Of a stretch of DNA of 36,593 bases, positions 14,313-22,349 are shown one piece after another. The DNA lies in NCBI GenBank assembly GCA_021851885.1, contig JAJZBS010000017.1, forward strand, positions 1-36,593, in the 5' to 3' direction. The stretch comes from Actinomycetes bacterium. Its GTDB lineage: Bacteria > Actinomycetota > Acidimicrobiia > Acidimicrobiales > JAMCQF01. The notes under the pieces are model-generated. The model was not told where the DNA came from, made no database searches, and saw only the letters and a list, made by a program, of their open reading frames with translations. The position numbers and the translations under genes are program-made. Within the stretch, counting starts at the first letter, position 1; every line of letters begins with the position of its first letter.

Positions 14313-17300
14313 ATGATCGTGGATTCGACTTTTCGAGACGTCGCGTACGCACGTCGGGACATGCGAGCTGACACCGCTGCCGAGACGAAGCGACGCCGCG
14401 CCGTTATCGGGGGCGCGGTGTGCTTTGCTGCTGCCATCGGGCTGGCCGTCATTCTGGGCGGGGTCGGATCGGCGTCGCGCACGACGGCGGCGGGCACGGC
14501 GAAGCAGGTCGCGGCGGCGACTTTGACGAGTGCGTCACGGCTGTCGGCCCGATCGGAGGCGACGGCGTCGCCCCGATCGGCGGCGAGGCCTGTGGCTCGG
14601 GCCAGGTCCAGAGTCGCCAAGGCGGCCACGGTCAAGCCCCACCTGGCCACCACCACGATCACCGCAGCGGGCCCGCAGGGGATGAACCTCAACGCGGCAT
14701 GGGCGTACTACTCGAAGGGGAGCCCCGAGACCGTCGTCGCCTACATCGAGGGCGGCATCAACTGGAACAACCCCAGCGCCCAGTCGCTTGTGCCGCACAT
14801 CTACGTGAACTGGCACGCGGTGCCGGTGCCGTGCACCGGGTCGACGATGATCGTCGACGGAGCGACCCAGCCCTGCCATACGGTGTACTCGAACAATTTC
14901 GCCAACTACGACCTCGACCATGACGGGGTGGTCAACGCTCTCGAATGGGCCAACGACCCGCGGGTTCATATTGCGTCGAACGGCTTCCTCGATCCAGAAG
15001 ATCTGATTGCTGCCTTCTCCGACGGCATCGACCACTCGGGTACGGGCTACACGAACGACATCTCTGGTTGGGACTTCTACAACAACCAGAACGATCCGGC
15101 GACGAACGACTCCAGCTACAACCACCCGAACCAGCAGATCAACAACATCATCAAGGAGTGCCCGCGCTGCATGGTGATGCCGATCAAGGCGGGTGACCAG
15201 GCAGTCGATCCGACGCAGAACGTCGCCCAGGCGTGGATCTTCGCGGTTGACGAGGGGGCGAGCGTGATCGTGTCGGTCACCGCCGACCTCGGCCACTCAG
15301 CCTTCGAAGCCCAGGCGGCCCGCTACGCCCAGGCGCACGGTGTTCCCATCGTCGAGGCGTCGAACGACTTCGACTCGAGCGACCACCAGGGCGGCATGTT
15401 CTGGCCGGGCGTCATCCCGGGCAATGGGGCGGTTCTCCAGACCACCGACCTTTCGATAGGGCCGTTCGACGGCATCCCCGAGCAGTGGACCCGTTCGGAC
15501 CTCACCTCGTGGGGCCCCCACGCCATGTTCACCGCCGCCACCTCCGGTGGGACGACGTCCGAGTCAACGCCCACCCTCGGCGGCATCCTGGCCTTGCTCC
15601 TCTCCTACGGCCACCAAGCCGCGGCCGAGCACTTGATCGCGTCCCCGCTCACCGGGGGGGAGGCCGTCCAGGTGCTGCGTGAAACGGCGAAGCCGATCAC
15701 CAATCCGAACCTGCCATGGCCGGGAGGACCGAACCCGGGCTGGAACCCCCAGTACGGCTACGGGATGCCCAACGTCTTCGCTGCCATGCAGGCCATCGCT
15801 GCGAACAACATCCCGCCGGTCCCGTCGATCGACTCGCCCAACTGGTACGCGGTGATCGATCCGACGACGACGCCGTCGGTGCCTGTCACAGGAACGATCA
15901 GCGCGCCCCGCTCGCCGTCGTTCACGTGGAAGCTCCAAGCGGGTCTTGGGCAAAACCCATCGAGCTCCCAGTACTTCACGATCGGCACGGGATCGGGAAG
16001 TGGCAGCTTCTCGGGAACCCTTGGGACGTTGCAGCTGTCCCAGATCCCGCAGTCGTTCTGGGCCGCCGCCTTCCACTTGTCGAAGACGAAGGAGCTCAAC
16101 TCGGCCGAGCAGTACACCGTGACCCTTCGGATCGAGGTGACGGACGCTTCGGGCCGTGTCGGTGTGGATCGCCGCGCCATCTCCGTCGTCCACGACCCCA
16201 CCTGGCTGCCCGGCTTCCCGCTCAAAGTCAGCGCGACCGATGTCGCCGCGGGTGGCGTCGGGAGCTTCCCGGCGGGCGCGACGAGCCAACCGGCGATGGC
16301 CGACCTGCAGGGCACGGGCCAGCTCGATCTCATCTACGGCGATGCCAACGGCTATGTCCACGCCGTCAACCCGAAGACGGGCCAGGAGCTGCCCGGCTGG
16401 CCGGTCCATCTCGACCCGTTGCAGGTCGTCGTCAACCATCCGGGGATCGATCCCGGGTACGAACCGATCTTGGCGGACGTCGCCGTCGGCGACCTCACCG
16501 GCAACGGGCAGCTCGACGTGGTCGTCACCTCCCTTGTCGGGCGGGTCTACGTCTTCAATGCGGACGGGCAGCTCCTCCCGGGTTGGCCACAGACCCTCGA
16601 CCAGGGTCTGACGCCGATCCCCATTCCGCGCCCGGGGGTTGCCCATACGAGCCCGGCCGTCCAGGGGGCGACGGCGGCGCCTGTGTTGTTCGACCTCACC
16701 GGCAACGGGCAGCTCGACATCATCCAGGCCGCGTGGGACGGCTACATCCACATCTACAGCCCGGCCGGTAACGAGCTGCCCGGCTGGCCCGTGAAGGTCA
16801 CGCTTCCGTCGAACTTCGTGCCGAAGACGGGCTACAGCCTCTACAACGACCAACGGTTGATCACGTCGCCGACCGTCGCCTACTTGAACGGCCGGAACGC
16901 GCCCCCGGACATCGTCATGCGTGGCCAGGAGACCGAAGCGCCAAGCGGCGGGCTCCAGCTGCTCCCCAACGCCTTCGCCTACGCGTACACCCCTCAGGGC
17001 GAGCTCCTGCCGAACTGGCCGGTGAAGATTCCTGGGCTGGTCCAGATCTACGACCTGGCCATGGAGTACCTGACCGAGGGGACCGACGAGCCGATAGCCG
17101 TGCCGGCACCGGTGCTTCCTGGATCGAGCGTCGTCGCCGGCGCCCAGGACGTCCTCGTCGCTCCGCAGTTCAGCCCGTCGTTCTTGATCGACGGCGCCGG
17201 CAAGATCATCGGGCAGGTGGGCAACGAGAGCGCGGCCATCCTCGACCTGATCAAGGTCGTCACCAACCCGCTCTTGACCTTCAGCGGGCACCTGCCGCCA

Positions 17301-18128
17301 CCGATGCCCGTCCCGTTCGCATCTTCGTACGTCTATGGGACTTTCGGGGGCCAACCGGCATATGCCGGCGCGGGTGTCGACATGACCGACCTGGGCGGTG
17401 CCCTCGTGTACCCCGGCGACGGGCTCGGCATGGCCGACTACGAGCTCGCCTATCCGGCCAATCCGTTGCTGAGCCAGTCGATGCTTCCCGGGTTCCCGGC
17501 ACCCCGCCAGGGGTGGGCGTTCCTCGGGGCACCCCTCCTCGTCGATGTGACCGGGAGCGGCCACAACGCCATCGTCGACGGAGGTGACACCTCGGCGCTC
17601 ATGGCCTACCTGCCGGGTGGTGGTCAGGCCCCTGGGTTCCCCAAGTTCACCAGCGGCTGGACGTACTTCTCGCCGACGGCCGGTGACCTGTTCAACAACG
17701 GGCACGTCGACCTCGTGACGGTCACCCAGGAGGGCTACCTCTTCGCGTGGCAGACACCTGGCCTCGTGCGGAACGGGGGCGGGGGCATCTGGACGCGCTT
17801 CCTCCACGACAACTGGAACACGGCCAACGCGGCCTCCCAGACAACCCCGCCGGGCGCACCGCAGAACGTCAAATGGGCCCCGGGGAGCCCGACCGTGTCG
17901 TTCACGGCACCGGGATCAGAGTGGTACAGCGGGGAGCCCTCCAACTACGTCGTCACGGTCGACCAGGGTGCCGGTCTCGCCCCCTTCAAGTTCCAAGCCG
18001 CGGCCACCGTCGCCGCCGGTGGGGAGCAGACGATCGACGTGCCCCAGGGGATTGTCTCCGTCACGGTCCAGGCGGAAAATGCCGCCGGGATACTGGGCAC
18101 GCCGGTGACGGTGCCCTCCGGCTCGTAG
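14313..18128 (+). CDS. Secreted subtilase-like protein with FG-GAP propeller and FN3-like end
   Basis: About 1271 residues. There is an N-terminal membrane or signal segment (RRRAVIGGAVCFAAAIGLAV), then an Ala/Arg-rich linker. A subtilisin-fold domain spans residues ~125-490. Its Asp motif reads VVAYIEGGINWNNP (Glu146 in place of Asp). The His motif is YNHPNQQINNII (His271), the Asn region is VEASNDFDSSDH, and the Ser motif is GGTTSESTPTLGG (Ser416). From ~640 to 1170 come FG-GAP/VCBS-type units (DLTGNGQLDVVV..., each ending ELPGWPV), predicted to build a calcium-binding beta-propeller. An FN3-like module ends the chain. Start choice is uncertain: GTG 14301, ATG 14313 and ATG 14361 are all in frame and none has a good Shine-Dalgarno. 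Activity is doubtful with the altered triad. No operon partner is obvious. Confidence 0.72.
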   Translation: MIVDSTFRDVAYARRDMRADTAAETKRRRAVIGGAVCFAAAIGLAVILGGVGSASRTTAAGTAKQVAAATLTSASRLSARSEATASPRSAARPVARARSRVAKAATVKPHLATTTITAAGPQGMNLNAAWAYYSKGSPETVVAYIEGGINWNNPSAQSLVPHIYVNWHAVPVPCTGSTMIVDGATQPCHTVYSNNFANYDLDHDGVVNALEWANDPRVHIASNGFLDPEDLIAAFSDGIDHSGTGYTNDISGWDFYNNQNDPATNDSSYNHPNQQINNIIKECPRCMVMPIKAGDQAVDPTQNVAQAWIFAVDEGASVIVSVTADLGHSAFEAQAARYAQAHGVPIVEASNDFDSSDHQGGMFWPGVIPGNGAVLQTTDLSIGPFDGIPEQWTRSDLTSWGPHAMFTAATSGGTTSESTPTLGGILALLLSYGHQAAAEHLIASPLTGGEAVQVLRETAKPITNPNLPWPGGPNPGWNPQYGYGMPNVFAAMQAIAANNIPPVPSIDSPNWYAVIDPTTTPSVPVTGTISAPRSPSFTWKLQAGLGQNPSSSQYFTIGTGSGSGSFSGTLGTLQLSQIPQSFWAAAFHLSKTKELNSAEQYTVTLRIEVTDASGRVGVDRRAISVVHDPTWLPGFPLKVSATDVAAGGVGSFPAGATSQPAMADLQGTGQLDLIYGDANGYVHAVNPKTGQELPGWPVHLDPLQVVVNHPGIDPGYEPILADVAVGDLTGNGQLDVVVTSLVGRVYVFNADGQLLPGWPQTLDQGLTPIPIPRPGVAHTSPAVQGATAAPVLFDLTGNGQLDIIQAAWDGYIHIYSPAGNELPGWPVKVTLPSNFVPKTGYSLYNDQRLITSPTVAYLNGRNAPPDIVMRGQETEAPSGGLQLLPNAFAYAYTPQGELLPNWPVKIPGLVQIYDLAMEYLTEGTDEPIAVPAPVLPGSSVVAGAQDVLVAPQFSPSFLIDGAGKIIGQVGNESAAILDLIKVVTNPLLTFSGHLPPPMPVPFASSYVYGTFGGQPAYAGAGVDMTDLGGALVYPGDGLGMADYELAYPANPLLSQSMLPGFPAPRQGWAFLGAPLLVDVTGSGHNAIVDGGDTSALMAYLPGGGQAPGFPKFTSGWTYFSPTAGDLFNNGHVDLVTVTQEGYLFAWQTPGLVRNGGGGIWTRFLHDNWNTANAASQTTPPGAPQNVKWAPGSPTVSFTAPGSEWYSGEPSNYVVTVDQGAGLAPFKFQAAATVAAGGEQTIDVPQGIVSVTVQAENAAGILGTPVTVPSGS

Positions 18129-18163
18129 CGTCCGTCAACCGTTCACGCCGGATCCGGCCCCAT

Positions 18164-19072
18164 CTAGAACGGGATCGCGAACGGCGGCACCGACGTCGAG
18201 CGGTCGCCGAAGAGCTCAGCTGACTTCGCCACGAGGCCGTCGACCGTCCAACGGGTGTCGCTGTGCAGCTCTCCGACGGGGGCGAAAGGCGCCATGAGCC
18301 AGATCGAACCCCCGAAGACGACGAAGATCTGCCCGTTGACCGATCCCGCTTCATCGGTGGCCAGCCAGGCGACGACCGGGGCGACATTGCCCGGATCCCA
18401 CGTGTCGAAGCCCTCGGTCGCGCCGGTTGCGAAGAGCTGCTCGGTCATGCGCGTGCGGGCACGGGGGGCAATGGCGTTGACGGTGACCCCGAAGCGCTCG
18501 AGCTCGCGGGCGAGGACCCAGGTCATGGATGCGATCCCCGCTTTGGCCGCCGAGTAGTTCGCCTGACCGGCGTTCCCGAACAGCCCGGCCTCGCTCGACG
18601 TGTTGACGATCCTCCCCACGACCTTGTCCCCGGCTTTGGAGCGGGAGCGCCAGTAGGTGGCGGCGAAGTGCGACGGCGCGAAGTGCCCCTTGAGATGGAC
18701 GCGGATCACGTCGTCCCACGCGGCTTCGTCCATGTTGAAGCTCATCTTGTCCCGGAGTATCCCGGCATTGTTGACGAGGATGTCCAGGCCGCCGAACGTC
18801 TCGATCGCCTGGTTGACGAGTCCTTGCGCGCCGGTCCAGGTGCTGCAGTCGTCGCGGTTGGCGGTGGCCTCGCCCCCGGCACCGGCGATCTCGTCAACCA
18901 CGGACTGGGCGGGGGTGCTCCCGCTGTCGCCCTCGGAGCTCCCCGACAGGGCGGCACCGACGTCGTTCACGACGACCCGGGCACCCTCGCGGGCCAACAG
19001 GAGTGCTTCCTCCCGCCCGATGCCGCGCCCGGCACCCGTGACGATCGCGACCTTGCCGTCGAGCATCCCCAT
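18164..19072 (-). CDS. Short-chain dehydrogenase/reductase (3-hydroxyacyl-CoA/steroid type)
   Basis: A 302-residue SDR. The NAD(P) motif is VTGAGRGIG, the NNAG motif is present, and the active-site Ser region IVNTSSEAGLFGNAGQANYS leads to the YxxxK motif YSAAK. The opening MLDGKVAIVTGAGRGIGREE, together with the long insert near residues 45-75, resembles the dehydrogenase domain of type-2 multifunctional beta-oxidation enzymes. The C-terminal ~60 residues extend past a normal SDR core. The start ATG at 19072 has GGGAGG upstream; the Met two codons later is possible. It could reduce or oxidise products of the crotonase/MaoC set nearby, though this is inference. The gene lies just downstream of tRNA-Leu on the same strand. 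Confidence 0.85.
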   Translation of the reverse strand: MGMLDGKVAIVTGAGRGIGREEALLLAREGARVVVNDVGAALSGSSEGDSGSTPAQSVVDEIAGAGGEATANRDDCSTWTGAQGLVNQAIETFGGLDILVNNAGILRDKMSFNMDEAAWDDVIRVHLKGHFAPSHFAATYWRSRSKAGDKVVGRIVNTSSEAGLFGNAGQANYSAAKAGIASMTWVLARELERFGVTVNAIAPRARTRMTEQLFATGATEGFDTWDPGNVAPVVAWLATDEAGSVNGQIFVVFGGSIWLMAPFAPVGELHSDTRWTVDGLVAKSAELFGDRSTSVPPFAIPF

Positions 19073-19102
19073 CTTCGCGCTACCTCCCGGTGTCTCTGGC
19101 GG

Positions 19103-19185
19103 TGCGGGCGGGGAGATTCGAACTCCCACCCCTCTGGGGGACCGGGACCTAAACCCGGCGCGTCTGCCAATTCCGCCACGCCCGC
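19103..19185 (-). tRNA. tRNA-Leu(TAG)
   Basis: The minus strand gives acceptor GCGGGCG/CGCCCGC, a D-arm with GAATTGGCAGAC, and the anticodon stem-loop CCGGG-TTTAGGT-CCCGG (anticodon TAG, codon CTA). There is a long class-II variable arm and T-arm GGGAG-TTCGAAT-CTCCC. The discriminator is A, followed by CC then G, so CCA is not fully encoded. It lies between clpP and the SDR gene and is read away from clpP. Confidence 0.93.
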
Positions 19186-19260
19186 GTGGCTCAACGAGCC
19201 TAGCGAGGTGGGGCTGCCCGCAGGCGGCCCGTTGCTCCCTGGGCGGCATCGCCGGCCCGC

Positions 19261-19266
19261 TAACAT
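19261..19266 (+). promoter_or_regulatory. -10 box TAACAT of leaderless clpP
   Basis: TAACAT lies 6 nt before the clpP ATG. There is no Shine-Dalgarno sequence in GCGGGC, which also pairs with GCCCGC just upstream (19255-19260). Confidence 0.45.
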
Positions 19267-19272
19267 GCGGGC

Positions 19273-19908
19273 ATGGAAACGCAGCTGCCCGGCCCCGCCG
19301 TGGTCACGAGCCGGGTTTCCGGGGGAGACCCCGGCGGCGAGGTCTTCCAGCGCCTGCTCAAGGAGCGCATCGTGTTCCTGGGTAGCCAGGTCGACCAGGA
19401 CGTGGCCAACTTGGTCTGTTCGCAGCTCCTGCTCCTCGACGCGGAGGACTCGGACCGGGACATCTCGCTCTACATCAACTCCCCGGGGGGTTCGGTCACC
19501 GACGGTCTCGCCATCTACGACACCATGCAGTACGTCCAAGCGGATGTCGCAACGATCTGTGTCGGCCTTGCCGCGTCGATGGGGCAGTTCCTGCTGTGCG
19601 CGGGAGAGCCCGGCAAGCGCTATGCCCTTCCGCACTCCCGTATCCTCATGCACCAGCCCTCCGGTCAGGTCCAGGGGCAGGCGGCGGATATCGCCATCCA
19701 AGCCGAGCAGATCGTCTACCTCAAGCGGATGATGGCAGAGCGGATCGCGTTCCACACCGGCCAGCCGGTCGAGCGCATCGAGGCGGATTCGGACCGGGAC
19801 CGCTGGTTCACCGCCGACGAGGCCAAGGAGTACGGCTTCATCGACCAGGTGATCGACCGGTCGTCGGCGGTCCCGGCACTAGCGCCGGCGAAAGCGCCGG
19901 CGAAGTAG
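19273..19908 (+). CDS. clpP: ATP-dependent Clp protease proteolytic subunit
   Basis: A 211-residue serine peptidase. The catalytic triad is Ser102 ([12 protein letters not shown]), His127 ([14 protein letters not shown]) and Asp176 (DSDRDRWF). The handle and strand motifs [20 protein letters not shown] are intact. It should form the tetradecameric chamber that works with ClpX or ClpC. The C-terminal tail [10 protein letters not shown] is unusual, low-complexity and probably flexible. The start ATG at 19273 is supported by the -10 box 6 nt upstream. No clpX or second clpP is adjacent; the next gene, 17 nt downstream, is an exporter permease. It may be one of several ClpP paralogues, which are common in Actinobacteria. 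Confidence 0.95.
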   Translation: METQLPGPAVVTSRVSGGDPGGEVFQRLLKERIVFLGSQVDQDVANLVCSQLLLLDAEDSDRDISLYINSPGGSVTDGLAIYDTMQYVQADVATICVGLAASMGQFLLCAGEPGKRYALPHSRILMHQPSGQVQGQAADIAIQAEQIVYLKRMMAERIAFHTGQPVERIEADSDRDRWFTADEAKEYGFIDQVIDRSSAVPALAPAKAPAK

Positions 19909-19925
19909 CGCGATCCCGCGCCCTC

Positions 19926-20984
19926 GTGAGCAGGTCCATCCCGACGCAGCCGGGAGCTCAGCGGCCCGTCGATCCAGCATCGAGGTCGTCGGTCGCAGGC
20001 GACCGTGTCGCCGTGCCGGCGAGCGCTGATCCTACGAGCGAGATCCTCGCGGCGACGTTGGGAGGGCCCTCGATCGGGGCCGCGGCCTCTCCTGCCAAGC
20101 CGATCCGGGTCGTCTCGGCACGCATCAGCGTGTGGAAACGCATGGCGAACCTGTGGGAGTCACGCGAGCTCCTCGTCCACATGGTCCGGACGCAGCTGCA
20201 GGTCAAGTACAAGGGATCGGTGCTCGGGTTCCTCTGGTCGATGCTCAACCCGGCCCTGACGCTCGTCGTGTACTACATCGTCTTCACGAAGGTGATGAAG
20301 AGCGGCGTACCGGACTTCGCCATCTTCCTGTTCGCCGGTCTTCTCGTCTGGAACCTGTTGAGCATCTCACTCCAGGAGGCGACGGGGACCATCGTCTCCA
20401 ACAGCGGCATCGTCAAGAAGGTGGCGTTCCCTCGTGAGATCCTCGCTCTCGCGTCGGTCGGGACCGGCGTCGTCTTCTTCTGCCTCCAGACGATCGTCCT
20501 GATCCTGGCGTTCTTCGGCTTCCAATACCAGCCCGCCTACGCCTACCTGCCCGTCGCGCTCTTCGCCGTCGTCGACCTGATCATCTTCACATCGGCACTG
20601 GCCATCTTCCTGTCGGCCGTCAACGTCTACTTGCGGGACATGCAGCACCTCGTGGCCGTCGTGCTCCTGGTGTGGTTCTGGGCAGTCCCCATCGTGTACC
20701 CCTACCAGCGCATCCAGAGCATGCTCGGCCGTCACGGCATCCTGTGGCTGGCGTATCTGGATCCGATGATGCCGATCATCCTGGGGATGCAGCGCGGCCT
20801 CTACGGCCAGCAGGTGATGCCTGCGGCGGCGACGGGCCACGTCGTCCCGTCGGTGATGCCCACGTTCGGGATGAGCTCGTACTACCTGCTGCTCCTGGCG
20901 GTCTTTGCCATCTCGGTGCTCCTGTTCGTCGGCGCCCTTGTCGTGTTCGGGCGTCTCGAAGGCAACTTCGCCGAGGAGCTCTGA
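19926..20984 (+). CDS. ABC-2 type polysaccharide exporter permease (Wzm-like)
   Basis: A 352-residue membrane protein. The core begins about residue 73 with MANLWESRELLVHMVRTQLQ, then VKYKGSVLGFLWSMLNPALT, the typical start of Wzm/RfbD permeases. About six membrane helices follow, such as LTLVVYYIVFTKVM, FLFAGLLVWNLLSISL and YYLLLLAVFAISVLLFVGAL. The amphipathic segment VKKVAFPREILALASVG is also typical. The first ~70 residues are low-complexity, so the true start may be ATG 20142 rather than GTG 19926. The downstream gene is its ATPase, 3 nt away. Such pairs export lipid-linked O-antigens, teichoic acids or, in mycobacteria, galactan. The DPA operon nearby fits an envelope-polysaccharide role. 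Confidence 0.88.
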   Translation: MSRSIPTQPGAQRPVDPASRSSVAGDRVAVPASADPTSEILAATLGGPSIGAAASPAKPIRVVSARISVWKRMANLWESRELLVHMVRTQLQVKYKGSVLGFLWSMLNPALTLVVYYIVFTKVMKSGVPDFAIFLFAGLLVWNLLSISLQEATGTIVSNSGIVKKVAFPREILALASVGTGVVFFCLQTIVLILAFFGFQYQPAYAYLPVALFAVVDLIIFTSALAIFLSAVNVYLRDMQHLVAVVLLVWFWAVPIVYPYQRIQSMLGRHGILWLAYLDPMMPIILGMQRGLYGQQVMPAAATGHVVPSVMPTFGMSSYYLLLLAVFAISVLLFVGALVVFGRLEGNFAEEL

Positions 20985-20987
20985 GCC

Positions 20988-22349
20988 GTGGCGGTCGCGG
21001 TCGAAGTCGACGGGGTGTCGAAGAACTTCCGCCTCTACCACGAGAAGTACAACTCCCTGAAGGAACGCATGATCCACTGGGGGCGTACTCCCCACGACGA
21101 TTTCTGGGCCCTGCGCCCCATGAGCTTCGAGGTCGAGGAAGGGGAGACGCTCGGCATCCTCGGCCGGAACGGCTCGGGCAAGTCGACCCTTCTCAAGTGC
21201 ATCGGGGGAATCCTGCGGCCGAGCTCGGGCGAGGTGCGCGTCCGGGGCAAGCTTGCGGCGATGCTGGAGCTCGGAGCCGGTTTCCAGCCGGAGCTGTCCG
21301 GCCGGGACAACATCTATCTCAACGGCTCCCTCCTGGGGCTGTCGAAGCGCGAGATCGCCCGGCGCTTCGACGAGATCGTCGCCTTCTCCGAGCTCGAGCA
21401 GTTCATCGACAACCAGGTCAAGTTCTACTCGTCGGGCATGTACGTGCGCCTCGGCTTCTCGATCGCCGTGACCATGGAGCCCGACGTCCTGCTCGTCGAC
21501 GAAGTCCTCGCGGTCGGCGACGAGAGGTTCCAGACGAAGTGCCTCGAACGCATCCGCAGGCTCCAGAACGGCGGGTGCACGATCCTGTTCGTGACGCACG
21601 CGGCGGACACGATCCGCCGCAACTGCGACCGGGCGATCGTCCTCGAGCAGGGCCAGATGCTCTTCGACGGCACGGCGGGCGAAGCCATCCGCGCCCTGCG
21701 GGAGCAGTTCATCGACACCGCCGCCGGCGACGGCGCGGGAGACGGGTCGCAGGCGTTCGCCGATCTGGCCACGGGCCCCGACGGAGCACCGGGAGGCGCC
21801 GATGGCCTGACCGGCGCGGTCGCCGCGGATGGCAGCCAGGTTGTTGCGACGGCCGCTTCAGGAGGCCCGGACGGCGTCGCGGGCGAAGTGGTCGACCGCG
21901 ACCGGGCGGGGCGCCCGCGCCTCGGCGGCCGGATGGCCGCGATCACCGGCGTCTCGATGGACTACCCCGGGGCCCCGGAGCGGCCGTACTTGCTCCCGGG
22001 GGACCCGCTCACCATCACCGTCGGCTACGAGGTGCGCCAGCCGATCGACAGCGCCGTGTTCGGGATCGCCATCCACAATCCTCGGGGCGACCTCGTCTTC
22101 GCGTCGGACACCGAGATCCTGGGCCAGGACACCGTCGTCCCCGTCGGCAAGGGAGAGGTCGTGTTCCGTTTCGACTCGATCCCGTTGCTTGACGGGACGT
22201 ACAGCGTGGCCATCGGCATCCGCAACCAGCGTTACGACCTCCTGCACGACTGGCGCGAGAACGAAGACCGCTTCGAGGTGATGAACCCGGGCAAATCGAT
22301 CGGCGAGGTGGCCCTGCCGGTGAAGGCGGAGATCCGCCCAGGATCGTGA
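20988..22349 (+). CDS. ABC polysaccharide exporter ATPase with Wzt-type C-terminal domain
   Basis: A 453-residue protein. The nucleotide-binding domain (residues ~1-245) shows Walker A GRNGSGKST, signature YSSGMYVRLGFSI, Walker B DVLLVDEVLAVGD and the H-loop LFVTHA. The N-terminal block VSKNFRLYHEKYNSLKERM is typical of Wzt/TagH-like exporters. A ~65-residue Gly/Ala linker follows. A C-terminal beta-sandwich (~310-453) has YPGAPERPYLLPGDPLTITV, then SDTEILGQDTVVP and RNQRYDLLHDWREN. In Gram-negative Wzt such a domain recognises the terminal sugar of the chain, so the exporter may select a capped glycan. GTG 20988 is the start. Its stop overlaps the next gene by 4 bp. Confidence 0.9.
   Translation: MAVAVEVDGVSKNFRLYHEKYNSLKERMIHWGRTPHDDFWALRPMSFEVEEGETLGILGRNGSGKSTLLKCIGGILRPSSGEVRVRGKLAAMLELGAGFQPELSGRDNIYLNGSLLGLSKREIARRFDEIVAFSELEQFIDNQVKFYSSGMYVRLGFSIAVTMEPDVLLVDEVLAVGDERFQTKCLERIRRLQNGGCTILFVTHAADTIRRNCDRAIVLEQGQMLFDGTAGEAIRALREQFIDTAAGDGAGDGSQAFADLATGPDGAPGGADGLTGAVAADGSQVVATAASGGPDGVAGEVVDRDRAGRPRLGGRMAAITGVSMDYPGAPERPYLLPGDPLTITVGYEVRQPIDSAVFGIAIHNPRGDLVFASDTEILGQDTVVPVGKGEVVFRFDSIPLLDGTYSVAIGIRNQRYDLLHDWRENEDRFEVMNPGKSIGEVALPVKAEIRPGS

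Noticed and set aside
15564-17807. A 747-codon open frame antisense to the large propeller protein
   Set aside because: Long antisense frames are expected in high-GC DNA. Its composition is Arg/Gly/Val/Glu-rich without motifs, and the plus strand has clear repeats and domains.
19596-19925. Exporter permease frame extended back through clpP
   Set aside because: The extension overlaps the well-supported clpP frame. The permease core begins near 20142, and GTG 19926 is the earliest reasonable start.
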